DNA of 64,000 bases from NCBI RefSeq assembly GCF_048381675.1, contig NZ_JBLWIS010000002.1, positions 1 through 64,000 of the forward strand. Direction: 5' to 3'. The DNA comes from Advenella sp048381675 (GTDB lineage: Bacteria > Pseudomonadota > Gammaproteobacteria > Burkholderiales > Burkholderiaceae_B). This document shows, in pieces, positions 15,987 to 25,330 of this stretch (position 1 is its first letter; every line of letters starts with the position of its first letter). The translations under genes and the position numbers were made by a program. The notes under the pieces were generated by a model. It was given only the letters and a program-made list of their open reading frames with translations, did no database searches and was not told the DNA's origin.

Positions 15987-17603
15987 ATGCAAGACCAGAA
16001 ACCGGTTTTATTAGGAGAGTTCGATTACATCATTGTGGGCGCCGGATCGGCCGGCTGCCTGCTTGCGAACCGCTTGTCAGCAAATCCGGATAACAGGGTT
16101 TTGTTAATTGAAGCCGGTGGGCCTGATTCTTGGCATTGGCTGCATATTCCGGTGGGATATTTGTATTGTATCGGCAATCCACGGGCCGACTGGTGCTTTA
16201 GTACAAGGGCAGATGCCGGATTGCATGACCGTAGCATTGCCTACCCAAGGGGTAAGGTGCTGGGTGGCAGTTCCGCCATTAATGGCATGATTTACATGCG
16301 TGGACAAAAACAGGATTACGATCACTGGGCCAGTTTGGGTAACACTGGTTGGGCCTGGGATGATGTTCTACCCTTGTTCAGGAATTTTGAAAACCATCAT
16401 TTAGGTAATAATGACTGGCATGGTGCCAATGGGGAATTGCGGGTGGAGAACCAGCGCCTGCGTTGGGATATTCTGGATGCATTCAGGGCTGCAGCGGCAC
16501 AAGCCGGAATTCCACCCCTTGATGATTTCAACCGTGGTGATAATGAAGGAAGTGCTTATTTTGAGGTGACCCAAAAAAAGGGCTTGCGTTTCAGTGCGGC
16601 AAAGGCTTTTCTGCATCCGGTCAAGTCGCGGAAAAACCTGACGGTTCTTACGCATGCCATCTGTGATCGTATCGTCTTTGAGGGTAAGCGGGCACGGGGT
16701 ATTCAGTATTATATTAATGGCAAACTGTATCAGGCCAACGCAGCGGCAGAACTGGTCTTGTCAGCCGGTGCCATTGGTTCAGTGCAAATATTGCAACGCT
16801 CGGGGGTTGGCCCTGCTTCTTACCTGAATAAACTGCAGATTCCGGTCGTGCATCATGCTCCGGGGGTTGGTAAAAACCTTCAGGACCATTTGCAATTGCG
16901 CATGATTTATAAAGTGTCTGGGGTAAAGACGCTGAATAAAATGATGCAATCCCCCCTGCAAAAGGCCTGGATGGGCCTGCAATATGCTTTGTTCCGCAAG
17001 GGGCCTTTAACCATGGCGCCTTCCCAATTGGGGGTTTTTGCCCGCTCCTCTGATGAGCTGGGCAGTGCCAATCTTGAATACCATGTGCAACCCCTGTCCC
17101 TGGAAAAGTTTGGCGAGCCTTTGCATACTTTTTCTGCCTTTACGGCTTCGGTGTGCAATTTAAGGCCTACCAGCCGGGGTGAGGTGAATATCGTTTCGCC
17201 TGCCTGTCACGACAAGCCCGATATCATATGCAACTACTTAAGTACCGATGAAGATATACGGATCGCCGTGCATAGTCTGAAACTGACCCGAAGAATAGTG
17301 TTTCAGGATGCTCTGGCAAAATATGATCCCATCGAATATAAACCGGGCACCATCTATCAAACAGAAGAAGATCTGGTCAGGGCTGCCAGTGAAATTGGCA
17401 CCACCATTTTTCATCCGGTAGGAACATGTCGTATGGGGGTCGATGATAAAGCCGTGGTGGATCCGGAACTCAGGGTTAAGGGTCTGAGCGGATTGAGGGT
17501 GATTGATGCCTCTATCATGCCCCGGATTACATCGGGCAATACCAATGCACCTGTCATGATGATTGCCGAAAAAGGAGCCAGAATGATCCTGGCATCACGT
17601 TAG
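15987..17603 (+). CDS. GMC-family FAD oxidoreductase (choline/alcohol dehydrogenase-like)
   Basis: This is a 538-residue flavoprotein. The ADP-binding motif GAGSAGCLLANRLSANP lies at about 18-34 and the GMC signature 1 (PRGKVLGGSSAINGMIYMRG) near residue 90. Signature 2 (GAIGSVQILQRSGVGP) is near 265, and the C-terminal catalytic His-Asn region reads TTIFHPVGTCRMG and ITSGNTNAPVMMIAEKGA. Sequence style resembles choline dehydrogenase and PEG/long-chain alcohol dehydrogenases, but without betaine genes nearby betA is not claimed. A purine-rich AAGAGGCGG stretch precedes the ATG. Confidence 0.87.
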   Translation: MQDQKPVLLGEFDYIIVGAGSAGCLLANRLSANPDNRVLLIEAGGPDSWHWLHIPVGYLYCIGNPRADWCFSTRADAGLHDRSIAYPRGKVLGGSSAINGMIYMRGQKQDYDHWASLGNTGWAWDDVLPLFRNFENHHLGNNDWHGANGELRVENQRLRWDILDAFRAAAAQAGIPPLDDFNRGDNEGSAYFEVTQKKGLRFSAAKAFLHPVKSRKNLTVLTHAICDRIVFEGKRARGIQYYINGKLYQANAAAELVLSAGAIGSVQILQRSGVGPASYLNKLQIPVVHHAPGVGKNLQDHLQLRMIYKVSGVKTLNKMMQSPLQKAWMGLQYALFRKGPLTMAPSQLGVFARSSDELGSANLEYHVQPLSLEKFGEPLHTFSAFTASVCNLRPTSRGEVNIVSPACHDKPDIICNYLSTDEDIRIAVHSLKLTRRIVFQDALAKYDPIEYKPGTIYQTEEDLVRAASEIGTTIFHPVGTCRMGVDDKAVVDPELRVKGLSGLRVIDASIMPRITSGNTNAPVMMIAEKGARMILASR

Positions 17604-17699
17604 TCTATTCTTTTATTTGATTTTGGCCTGATTATTTCAGGCTTCATGAAAATGCCATGGATATAGCCTGTTTGAATATGCAAAGAAGTATTAGTTAGT

Positions 17700-17727
17700 T
17701 TGCGTTCGAGCGCTAACTCTATATTAT
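17700..17727 (+). promoter_or_regulatory. cysH: Possible promoter of cysH-cysD-cysN
   Basis: A -35-like TTGCGT (17700-17705) and a -10-like TATTAT (17722-17727) are 16 bp apart, about 80 bases before the cysH start, in an AT-rich leader. A short inverted repeat (GTTAG...CTAAC) overlaps the -35. CysB control is expected from the family, but no consensus site is clear. Confidence 0.35.
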
Positions 17728-17805
17728 AAAAACCTGATTTGTTATACCGAACCAGAATATAAATTGCAATATGCAAGAGGTTTGGTTTTTAAATTTAGGT
17801 TAACC

Positions 17806-18597
17806 ATGTCTTTACAAACAGTCAGTGATTTTGCAGGAGGGTTTGAGCAGCCCCTGTTATGGTCACCCCCCAAAGGTCGTGTCAGCGCTACATTATTACA
17901 GGATAAAAGGGCGGTGCTGACAGAGCGGCTTCGTTTCATTGCCGGCAGTCATTCCCGCGTGAGGTTGGCTTCCAGTTTATCGGCAGAAGACCAAGTGTTG
18001 GCCGATATTATTTTGACAGACCTGAAAAATACCGTGAATCAGGGCATTGATATTTTTACGCTGGAAACCGGACGTCTGCACCAGGAAACCCTGGCTTTGC
18101 TTGAGCAGGTAAAACAGCGTTATGGCTATGAAATCAAACTGTACCGTCCTGAAACCGGGGCGCTGGCCGAATATGTGAATACTTATGGCCTTAACGGGTT
18201 TTACGATAGTCTTGAAGCCCGTAAAAAATGCTGTCAGATAAGAAAAATCGTTCCGCTTGACCAGGCACTGGCACAGGCTGATGCCTGGATTACGGGACAA
18301 CGCCGTGAGCAATCGGTAACTCGCACTGAGCTTGCTTTGCAAGAGCAGGATACGGCCAGAAATATCCTTAAATATAACCCCTTGTTTGACTGGACAGAGG
18401 CAGAGCTTTGGGCTTATGTCGATTTTTACGATTTGCCGGTTAATGTGTTGCACGACAAGGGTTACCCGAGTATTGGCTGTGAACCCTGTACCAAGGCGGT
18501 TCGTGCCGGTGAAGACCCTCGTGCCGGACGCTGGTGGTGGGAATCGCGGGACAGCAAGGAATGTGGCCTGCACGTCAGCCCGGCCCCCACAGCGTAA
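17806..18597 (+). CDS. cysH: Adenylylsulfate (APS) reductase
   Basis: This 263-residue PAPS/APS reductase family protein makes sulfite from activated sulfate. The PP-loop-like core contains SSLSAEDQVL and FTLETGRLHQET. The cysteine pairs CC (142-143) and CxxC (225-228) that bind a [4Fe-4S] cluster are present, with the catalytic Cys253 in KECGLH. The cluster pairs mark the APS-type enzyme, so no APS kinase (CysC) is required; none is in the window and cysN is not fused to one. The ATG at 17806 is chosen; the longer frame from 17764 adds residues not typical of the family. It is the first gene of cysH-cysD-cysN. Confidence 0.92.
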   Translation: MSLQTVSDFAGGFEQPLLWSPPKGRVSATLLQDKRAVLTERLRFIAGSHSRVRLASSLSAEDQVLADIILTDLKNTVNQGIDIFTLETGRLHQETLALLEQVKQRYGYEIKLYRPETGALAEYVNTYGLNGFYDSLEARKKCCQIRKIVPLDQALAQADAWITGQRREQSVTRTELALQEQDTARNILKYNPLFDWTEAELWAYVDFYDLPVNVLHDKGYPSIGCEPCTKAVRAGEDPRAGRWWWESRDSKECGLHVSPAPTA

Positions 18598-18636
18598 GCA
18601 GTAACCATGGAAATTTTAAGAACACCAGGATGAGTA

Positions 18637-19587
18637 ATGAATAGCATAACTGAGACCGTGCATTTTGAGAAAGCACAATTGCATACCGAACATCTGAAAC
18701 GGCTGGAAACCGAATCGATTTATATTATTCGTGAGGTGGTGGCCGAGTGCCGTTCACCGGCTTTGCTGTTTTCGGGCGGTAAGGATTCCGTGGTCTTGTT
18801 GCATCTGGCCATGAAGGCATTCCGGCTGGGAAATCGCAAGCTGAACCTGCCATTCCCGCTGGTGCATATTGATACCGGACATAATTACCCTGAAGTGATC
18901 GCCTTTCGCGATGAGCTGGTTAAAAAATATGGTTTGAACCTGGTGGTGGGGCATGTGGAAGACTCCATTCGCAAGGGTACCGTACGCTTGCGCCGTGAGA
19001 ATGATTCGCGTAATGCCGCACAGGCCGTGACCTTGCTGGAAACCGTGGAGGAAAACGGCTTTGATGCCTTGATGGGGGGTGCCCGCCGCGATGAAGAAAA
19101 AGCGCGTGCCAAAGAGCGTATTTTTTCTTTCCGTGACGAGTTTGGTCAGTGGGATCCGAAGAACCAGCGCCCTGAGTTGTGGGACTTGTATAACGCCCGG
19201 ATTCATCCCGGTGAGCAAATCCGCGTTTTCCCGATTTCAAACTGGACCGAGCTGGATATCTGGCAATACATTGAACAGGAAAACTTGAGCCTGCCTTCCA
19301 TTTACTATGCCCATGAGCGTGAAGTGGTGCGTCGTAATAATTTGCTGGTGCCGGTAACGTCCTTAACGCCTAAAAAAGACGATGAGCAAAGCGAAGTGCT
19401 GACCGTACGCTTCCGTACCGTGGGCGATATCAGTTGCACCTGCCCGGTCTTAAGTACAGCGGCTTCACCGCAAGCCATTATCGAGGAAACCGCGATTACG
19501 GAAATTACCGAGCGCGGTGCCACTCGCATGGATGACCAGACCAGTGAAGCGTCAATGGAAAAACGCAAAAAAGAAGGCTACTTCTGA
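18637..19587 (+). CDS. cysD: Sulfate adenylyltransferase subunit 2
   Basis: This 316-residue ATP sulfurylase catalytic subunit makes APS from ATP and sulfate. The PP-loop SGGKDSVVLLHLA sits near residues 45-57, followed by HIDTGHNYPEVIAFRDE. The family motif MGGARRDEEKARAKERIFSFRDEFGQWDPKNQRPELW and the C-terminal RFRTVGDISCTCPV and RMDDQTSEASMEKRKKEGYF are all present. It lies 39 bases after cysH and 24 before cysN. Confidence 0.95.
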   Translation: MNSITETVHFEKAQLHTEHLKRLETESIYIIREVVAECRSPALLFSGGKDSVVLLHLAMKAFRLGNRKLNLPFPLVHIDTGHNYPEVIAFRDELVKKYGLNLVVGHVEDSIRKGTVRLRRENDSRNAAQAVTLLETVEENGFDALMGGARRDEEKARAKERIFSFRDEFGQWDPKNQRPELWDLYNARIHPGEQIRVFPISNWTELDIWQYIEQENLSLPSIYYAHEREVVRRNNLLVPVTSLTPKKDDEQSEVLTVRFRTVGDISCTCPVLSTAASPQAIIEETAITEITERGATRMDDQTSEASMEKRKKEGYF

Positions 19588-19611
19588 TAAAGATTGGATA
19601 GTGAGAAAGAT

Positions 19612-20916
19612 ATGACAGAAAGAACAAATACCCGGGGCTTGTTGCGTTTTATTACCGCTGGCTCGGTGGATGATGGTAAAAGCACACTGATTGGCCGTTT
19701 GTTATATGACAGCAAATCGGTACTGACAGACCAGTTGCAAGCGATCCAGAAAGCGCGGCATAAAAGAACCAGTGGTGAGCAGATTGATTTTTCTTTGCTG
19801 ACTGACGGACTGGAAGCGGAGCGCGAGCAGGGCATTACGATTGACGTGGCTTACCGTTATTTTTCAACCGCTAATCGCAAGTTCATTATTGCGGATACCC
19901 CGGGGCATGAACAGTACACCCGCAATATGGTGACAGGGGCGTCTACCGCTGATGCCGCGATTGTGCTGGTTGATATTGTGCGTGCCATTAAAGAAAATGG
20001 TGAGTTTGAATTGCTGGCGCAAACCAAACGGCATACGGCCTTGATCAAATTGCTGGGTATCCGTCATGTATTGGTGGCGGTCAATAAAATGGATTTGGTG
20101 GGTTTTGATGAGGTGCGCTTCAATCAGGTAAAAACCGCTTACCTGGCACTGGTCCGGCAGCTTGGGTTGGATGCAAGCCAGACTCACTTTATTCCCGTAT
20201 CGGCCTTGGGGGGCGATAATATCGTTTACAAGAGCGAACAAACCCCCTGGTATGATGGCAAGCCATTGTTATCAATTTTGGAATCACTGGATAATGGGGA
20301 GGAAGACGAGCTGAGTACGCCTGAGGCCCTGCGCCTGCCGGTGCAGCTGGTGATTCGCCAGGATGGTTCACAGGCGGATGATTTCAGGGGGTATATGGGC
20401 AAGGTCGCCCAGGGCAGCGTGTATGTCGGCCAGCAAATCAGGGTACTGCCCGCCAACCAGACGGCAACCGTCATGGAAATTATCACTCCTGATGGTAACG
20501 TGCAACAGGCGCTCAAAGACGGTACGGTTACCATCCGTCTTGATGCGGATATTGATATTTCCCGTGGCGATATGCTGGTGGATGCACAGGCTGTCGTTGA
20601 ATCAAGCAAGACGCTGTCTGCCAATATCTGCTGGTTTGATGAATTTCCCTTGAACCTGAAAAGAAAGTATCTGTTGAAACATACCTCAGCCACCGTGCCG
20701 GTGCGTGTCAACCAGATCCATCATGTGCTGGATGTACAAACCCTGCTGGACACGGCAGATAAAGACCAGCTGGCATTGAATGATATTGGCAAGGTGGGTT
20801 TGTCTTTGCAAAAACCGCTGGTGGTGGATGCTTACGCACAAAACCAGATAACGGGTTCGTTCATTTTGATTGATGAAGCCAGCAATAATACGGTGGCGGC
20901 GGGTATTATTAATTGA
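19612..20916 (+). CDS. cysN: Sulfate adenylyltransferase subunit 1 (GTPase)
   Basis: This 434-residue GTPase drives APS synthesis by CysD. G1 AGSVDDGKST, switch region GITIDVAYRYF, G3 DTPGHEQYTRNM and G4 NKMD are followed by EF-Tu-like beta-barrel domains. The length matches stand-alone CysN; there is no C-terminal APS kinase. The ATG at 19612 (MTERTNTRG) with GAGAAAG upstream is preferred to a TTG at 19594. It is the last gene of the operon, facing cysA. Confidence 0.95.
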   Translation: MTERTNTRGLLRFITAGSVDDGKSTLIGRLLYDSKSVLTDQLQAIQKARHKRTSGEQIDFSLLTDGLEAEREQGITIDVAYRYFSTANRKFIIADTPGHEQYTRNMVTGASTADAAIVLVDIVRAIKENGEFELLAQTKRHTALIKLLGIRHVLVAVNKMDLVGFDEVRFNQVKTAYLALVRQLGLDASQTHFIPVSALGGDNIVYKSEQTPWYDGKPLLSILESLDNGEEDELSTPEALRLPVQLVIRQDGSQADDFRGYMGKVAQGSVYVGQQIRVLPANQTATVMEIITPDGNVQQALKDGTVTIRLDADIDISRGDMLVDAQAVVESSKTLSANICWFDEFPLNLKRKYLLKHTSATVPVRVNQIHHVLDVQTLLDTADKDQLALNDIGKVGLSLQKPLVVDAYAQNQITGSFILIDEASNNTVAAGIIN

Positions 20917-20979
20917 TTGAGGGTGTTCCCGGGTTAGTAGCCTGGGAATGCATATGTCTACCTGGTTTTTTCTATAGAA

Positions 20980-21051
20980 GCGGAATCATTATTCAGCTTT
21001 GCTCCGACGCCCCTGCGGGCCGAAGTCGCTGCACCTGAATAATGATTCCGC
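20980..21051. repeat. 72-bp palindromic element, 17-bp perfect arms
   Basis: GCGGAATCATTATTCAG at 20980-20996 is exactly inverted at 21035-21051, enclosing a GC-rich 38-base centre. The right arm is followed by ATTTTTTCT and the left is preceded by GGTTTTTTC. It can fold into one long hairpin, suitable as a bidirectional terminator between cysN and cysA. Its size and perfect ends also suit a small dispersed palindromic repeat. Confidence 0.75.
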
Positions 21052-21071
21052 ATTTTTTCTGCTCGTTTACT

Positions 21072-21097
21072 GGTTCCCATGCTCTAGCGTGGGAACC
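21072..21097. repeat. Second palindrome between cysN and cysA
   Basis: GGTTCCCA (21072-21079) and TGGGAACC (21090-21097) form an 8-bp inverted repeat with a 10-base centre (TGCTCTAGCG), starting 20 bases after the larger element. GGTTCCCA-type palindromes recur in many proteobacterial intergenic regions, so this may be a dispersed repeat. Confidence 0.6.
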
Positions 21098-21180
21098 GGA
21101 ATCGTTCAAACTCTTCGCTCCGGTGAAGTGGCTCCAAAATGTTGGACAGTTAAAAATTAGGCAGCTAAAACCTGAACCAC

Positions 21181-22248
21181 TCAAACACTGGCAGGATCAA
21201 ACACGGCCACTTTTCTGGCTTTCACATACACATTATCGCCTGGCATGAGGCCCAGTGTGCGGAAGCGTTCTTTGGTTAGCACCACTTCAATATTCTCATC
21301 CTGGCCGTCGCGGGCGATTTCAACCCGGACAATCGGTCCAATGGAATGGATATGTTCTATTTGGCCGTGGCCCAGGGCATTGGCAGCATCAAGGCTGATT
21401 TCAATGTCATGAGGGCGGATGTAGGCAATGGCTTCGGTACCGGTAAAGTGTGCGCTGTGCTGGCTGATTTCATGGCGGAAGTCTCCGCTGGTGAAATGCT
21501 TGTCGTGGATTCTGCCATGGAAAAGGTTGACATCGCCCAGGAACTGGGTCACAAACGGGCTGGCCGGGGTGTCATAGATTTCATCGGGGCTGCCAACCTG
21601 TTCAATTTTGCCGTGGTTCATCACCACCACACGGTCAGATACCTCCAGGGCTTCTTCCTGGTCATGGGTCACGAAAATACTGGTTAGGTTGATATCATCA
21701 TGAAGCTGGCGCAGCCAGCGGCGCAGGTCTTTGCGTACCTTGGCATCCAGGGCACCAAAGGGCTCATCCAGCAATAGTACCTGTGGTTCCACCGCCAAAG
21801 AACGGGCCAGGGCAATCCGCTGGCGCTGGCCGCCAGACAATTGTGACGGGTAGGCATTGGCCAGCCAGTCCAGTTGTACCATTTTCAGTAAAGCCATGAC
21901 TTTTTCCCGGATGGCTTCCTGGGAAGGACGATCTTTGCGTGGTTTGACATTCAGGCCAAAGGCGATGTTGTCGAACACGGTCATGTGCCGGAACAGGGCA
22001 TAATGCTGGAAAACAAAACCGATCTGGCGTTTGGATACATGGGTATCGGTGCTGTCTTGCCCGTTAAAAATGATTTTGCCCGAATCGGCCTTTTCAAGAC
22101 CGGCAATAATACGCAGCAAGGTGGTTTTGCCGCAGCCTGAAGGGCCCAGCAGGGCAAGCAATTCTCCGCTGTGGATGTCCAGGTTGATGTTGTCAAGCGC
22201 CGTAAACCCGGCAAACTTCTTTGAGATGTTTTGAACTTCTATACTCAC
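21181..22248 (-). CDS. cysA: Sulfate/thiosulfate ABC transporter ATP-binding protein
   Basis: This is a 355-residue ATPase with Walker A GPSGCGKTTLLR (about 35-46), Q-loop FVFQHYALFRHMTVFDN, signature LSGGQRQRIALARSL, Walker B LLLDEPFGALDAKVRKDLRRWLR (the CysA-type run) and the switch His FVTHDQEEA. A C-terminal TOBE-like domain follows (about 240-350). It is last gene of sbp-cysT-cysW-cysA, 12 bases after cysW, and converges on cysN. Confidence 0.95.
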   Translation of the reverse strand: MSIEVQNISKKFAGFTALDNINLDIHSGELLALLGPSGCGKTTLLRIIAGLEKADSGKIIFNGQDSTDTHVSKRQIGFVFQHYALFRHMTVFDNIAFGLNVKPRKDRPSQEAIREKVMALLKMVQLDWLANAYPSQLSGGQRQRIALARSLAVEPQVLLLDEPFGALDAKVRKDLRRWLRQLHDDINLTSIFVTHDQEEALEVSDRVVVMNHGKIEQVGSPDEIYDTPASPFVTQFLGDVNLFHGRIHDKHFTSGDFRHEISQHSAHFTGTEAIAYIRPHDIEISLDAANALGHGQIEHIHSIGPIVRVEIARDGQDENIEVVLTKERFRTLGLMPGDNVYVKARKVAVFDPASV

Positions 22249-22260
22249 GATAATTCCTGT

Positions 22261-23172
22261 TTATGATGCGGTTGCAACCTGCCGGGCAGGCATGGCAAAT
22301 GCGGTTTTGGCAGACTTTGTGCGTGCCAGGGAGCGCGCGACCAGTGTGTTTTGTCGCCACTCGATAATTGTTTTGGTGACCAAGGTGGCAATAGCCAGCA
22401 ATGCCAGCACGGAAGCACATACAAATGCCCCGGCAATATTGAACTCATTATAAAGAATCTCGACATGAAGTGGGATGGTATTGGTGGCACCGCGAATATG
22501 ACCGGAAATAACACTGACGGCACCAAATTCACCCATGGCACGGGCATTGGTCAAAATAACGCCATACAGCAGTCCCCACTTGATCTTGGGAAGGGTGACT
22601 TTCAGAAAAGCCTGTAAACCGTTGGCGCCCAATACCATGGCCGCATGTTCCTCGTCCGAGCCCTGTGCCTGCATTAAGGGAATCAGTTCACGGGCCACAA
22701 AGGGAAAGGTCACAAATGTGGTGGCAATCACAATACCGGGGACGGCAAAAATTATTTTAAAATCATGCTCAATCAGCCAGGTACCCAGGGTGGATTGGCT
22801 GCCAAACAGTAACAGGTACATGAGACCGGCCACGACCGGTGAGACCGAGAAAGGCAAGTCGATGAGGGTAATTAAAAAGCTTTTGCCACGGAAGTTGAAG
22901 TGGGCAATCGCCCATGCCGCACAGGCCCCAAAAACCACATTCAGGGGGACGGCAATGGCGGCAGTGAGCAATGTTAATGAGATGGCGGCCATCGCATCAC
23001 TATGCTGGATCGTCGTCAGGTAAAATTCAAATCCTTTGGAAATGGCTTCGCTGAAAATCAGGAAAAGGGGCAGTGCAATAAATATGAAGACAAAAGCCAG
23101 CGCGATGGTGGTTAATATCCATCGCGTCAAGGGCTGTTCTGTCCGGAAATCGGGCGTAGAGGAGTGGCTCAT
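22261..23172 (-). CDS. cysW: Sulfate ABC transporter permease CysW
   Basis: The 303-residue inner-membrane permease has about six helices (first at about 19-45). The segments FLITLIDLPFSVSPVVAGLMYLLLFG and TFPFVARELIPLMQAQGSDEEHAAMVLGANGLQAF are characteristic of CysW. The latter is the EAA loop that contacts CysA. It pairs with CysT in the transporter and starts 8 bases after cysT ends. Confidence 0.93.
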   Translation of the reverse strand: MSHSSTPDFRTEQPLTRWILTTIALAFVFIFIALPLFLIFSEAISKGFEFYLTTIQHSDAMAAISLTLLTAAIAVPLNVVFGACAAWAIAHFNFRGKSFLITLIDLPFSVSPVVAGLMYLLLFGSQSTLGTWLIEHDFKIIFAVPGIVIATTFVTFPFVARELIPLMQAQGSDEEHAAMVLGANGLQAFLKVTLPKIKWGLLYGVILTNARAMGEFGAVSVISGHIRGATNTIPLHVEILYNEFNIAGAFVCASVLALLAIATLVTKTIIEWRQNTLVARSLARTKSAKTAFAMPARQVATAS

Positions 23173-23180
23173 GGTTTTCT

Positions 23181-24017
23181 TTAATTCATGCCATAACGGC
23201 GGTTGCTCCAGCGCTGGATGAGGTTAATCAGAAGCAGGACAAGAAAGGAAATAAGAAGCATGGTAACGGCAATCGCGGTTGCCCCGTTGTAGTCAAACTG
23301 TTCAAGTTTGGCGGTAATCAGTAAAGGGGCAATTTCAGATACCATGGGAATATTGCCGGCAATAAAAATCACCGAACCGTATTCACCTGCTGCTCGGGCA
23401 AATGCCATGGCAGCCCCGGTCAGCAGGGCAGGTGTAATGGCCGGAAAAATTACTTTGCTGAAAATCTGCCAGCGGCTGGCCCCCAGGCAGGTCGCGGCAT
23501 CCTCCAGTTCAACCTCAAGGTCTTCCAGCACGGGTTGTACGGTACGCACAATAAAAGGCAGGCTGATAAAAATAAGCGCTACCGTAATACCAGCGGGCGT
23601 AAAGGCTACTTTGATATCCAATTTTTGCAAAACCTGGCCAATCAGACCATTGGGGGCGTAAAGGGTGGTAAGCGCAATACCGGCAACCGCCGTGGGCAGG
23701 GCAAATGGCAGGTCAATAAAGGCATCCACAATTTTTTTGCCCGGGAATGTGTAACGAACCAGTACCCAGGCGGTAATCAGTCCAAATACCAGATTAACCA
23801 GTACGGCGGCCAGTGAGGTGCCAAAAGTGATTTTCAGGGCATGAAGCACCCGTTCGGAACCCACGACTTCCAGAAAATTGCCCAAGCCAAGTTGCCCGGC
23901 CTGCCCGAAAAGAACCGCGAAGGGAATCAGAACAATCAGGCATAACCATAATAAAGAAATGCCAAACGTCAGACCAAAACCGGGCAGGACCGAATATTGT
24001 TTTTGTAAAATATTCAT
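23181..24017 (-). CDS. cysT: Sulfate ABC transporter permease CysT (CysU)
   Basis: This 278-residue inner-membrane permease carries PGFGLTFGISLLWLCLIVLIPF as first helix, FPGKKIVDAFIDLPFALPTAVAGIALT in the middle, and the EAA loop EVELEDAATCLGASRWQIFSKVIFPAITPALLTG. AFARAAGEYGSVIFIAGN is typical of CysT. It lies 22 bases after sbp and 8 before cysW. Confidence 0.94.
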   Translation of the reverse strand: MNILQKQYSVLPGFGLTFGISLLWLCLIVLIPFAVLFGQAGQLGLGNFLEVVGSERVLHALKITFGTSLAAVLVNLVFGLITAWVLVRYTFPGKKIVDAFIDLPFALPTAVAGIALTTLYAPNGLIGQVLQKLDIKVAFTPAGITVALIFISLPFIVRTVQPVLEDLEVELEDAATCLGASRWQIFSKVIFPAITPALLTGAAMAFARAAGEYGSVIFIAGNIPMVSEIAPLLITAKLEQFDYNGATAIAVTMLLISFLVLLLINLIQRWSNRRYGMN

Positions 24018-24039
24018 CTAAACTCAATATAAGCGGTGC

Positions 24040-25053
24040 TTATTTTTTGATGTAAATCTGGTCAAATATGGCGTTATCGGCAAAATGCTTGTTATTGACC
24101 GCATCCCAGCCACCCAGCTCCTTGATGGATACGGTTTCCAGTTTTGGAAACTGTTTGGCGGCTTCTTCTTCCAGGGATTTATCGGTTGGACGATAAAAAT
24201 GTTTAATTCCCACTTTTTGAGCCTCTGGGGTATAAAGGAAGTTCAGGTAAGCGGTTGCCACTTCACGGGTGCCCCGTTTGTCCACCACGGAATCCACCAG
24301 GGCTACGGGTGGTTCAGCCAAAATGGACAGGCTGGGCACCACAATATCAAACTGGCCGGTGCCCAGTTCTTTCTGGGCCAGAAACGCTTCGTTTTCCCAG
24401 GCCAGTAAAACATCTCCAATCTGGCGCTGTACAAATGTCAGGGTTGAACCCCGTGCACCGGAATCAAGAACGGGTACATTTGAATACAGTTTGTTCAGAT
24501 AGTCTTTGGCGGTTTCTTCTGTGGCACCAGGCTGGCGCAAAGCCCATGACCAGGCTGCCAGGTAGTTCCAGCGTGCACCTCCTGATGTTTTGGGATTGGG
24601 CGTAATGACCTGCACGCCGGGCTGGGCCAGATCACCCCAGTCCTTAATGTTTTTCGGGTTGCCTTTGCGAACCAGGAAAACAATGGTAGAGGTAAAGGGG
24701 GTGCTGTTATGGGCAAAGTTCTTTTCCCAGTTGGGATTAAGACGATTGCCGGTTTTGGCAATCGCATCGATATCAATTGCCAGGGCAAGGGTCACCACGT
24801 CTGCGTCCAGTCCGTTGGCAACAGAACGGGCCTGTGAACCTGAACCGCCATGGGATTGCTTGATCGTCAGGGTATCACCGGTTTTTTCTGTCCATTGTTT
24901 GGCAAAAATATTATCCAGTTCCTGATATAACTCACGGGTTGGGTCATAAGAGACATTAAGCAGCGTTATATCTTTCGCGCACGCATAAGCAGAACTTAGT
25001 CCCAACATAATGGCAAGGGCGGTCAATTTCGTTTTTTTTAATCCGTAGGTCAT
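24040..25053 (-). CDS. sbp: Periplasmic sulfate-binding protein
   Basis: The 337-residue binding protein has a signal peptide (MTYGLKKTKLTALAIMLG, cleavage after YACA). The mature start KDITLLNVSYDPTRELYQELN-like segment is the Sbp/CysP signature (here ending ELDN). HGGSGSQARSVANGLDADVVTLAL and NPKTSGGARWNYLAAWSWAL carry the anion-binding loops. I favour sulfate (Sbp) over thiosulfate (CysP) by sequence style, not by a decisive residue. It is first gene of the importer operon. Confidence 0.92.
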   Translation of the reverse strand: MTYGLKKTKLTALAIMLGLSSAYACAKDITLLNVSYDPTRELYQELDNIFAKQWTEKTGDTLTIKQSHGGSGSQARSVANGLDADVVTLALAIDIDAIAKTGNRLNPNWEKNFAHNSTPFTSTIVFLVRKGNPKNIKDWGDLAQPGVQVITPNPKTSGGARWNYLAAWSWALRQPGATEETAKDYLNKLYSNVPVLDSGARGSTLTFVQRQIGDVLLAWENEAFLAQKELGTGQFDIVVPSLSILAEPPVALVDSVVDKRGTREVATAYLNFLYTPEAQKVGIKHFYRPTDKSLEEEAAKQFPKLETVSIKELGGWDAVNNKHFADNAIFDQIYIKK

Positions 25054-25330
25054 ATCAATCCTTCTGTTTTATGCAGTGTGAGGCATGGCTTAATGTCGTG
25101 TTAATGCAAGTGTAGAGACAGCGGCATAAAATCAGAACGAAAAAAAAATTGATATTTATATGCTTAACGGCTATAAGCGAAACAGAAGCTGGCGCCGATT
25201 AAAATAGTTGGCGTTTGAATAGGCGTTATTTTTTTAACTACTATTTAATGCCTACTTCAGGTAAAGTGATGAACTTTATTGCCGATGGCAGACTCTATTT
25301 GCCCATGATAAAAAATGATAAGGAGTATCA

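Noticed and set aside
25054..25330. Gap between sbp and the SbmA-like transporter
   Set aside because: It must contain the two divergent promoters, but I see no clear -35/-10 pair, CysB site or palindrome that stands out in this AT-rich stretch.
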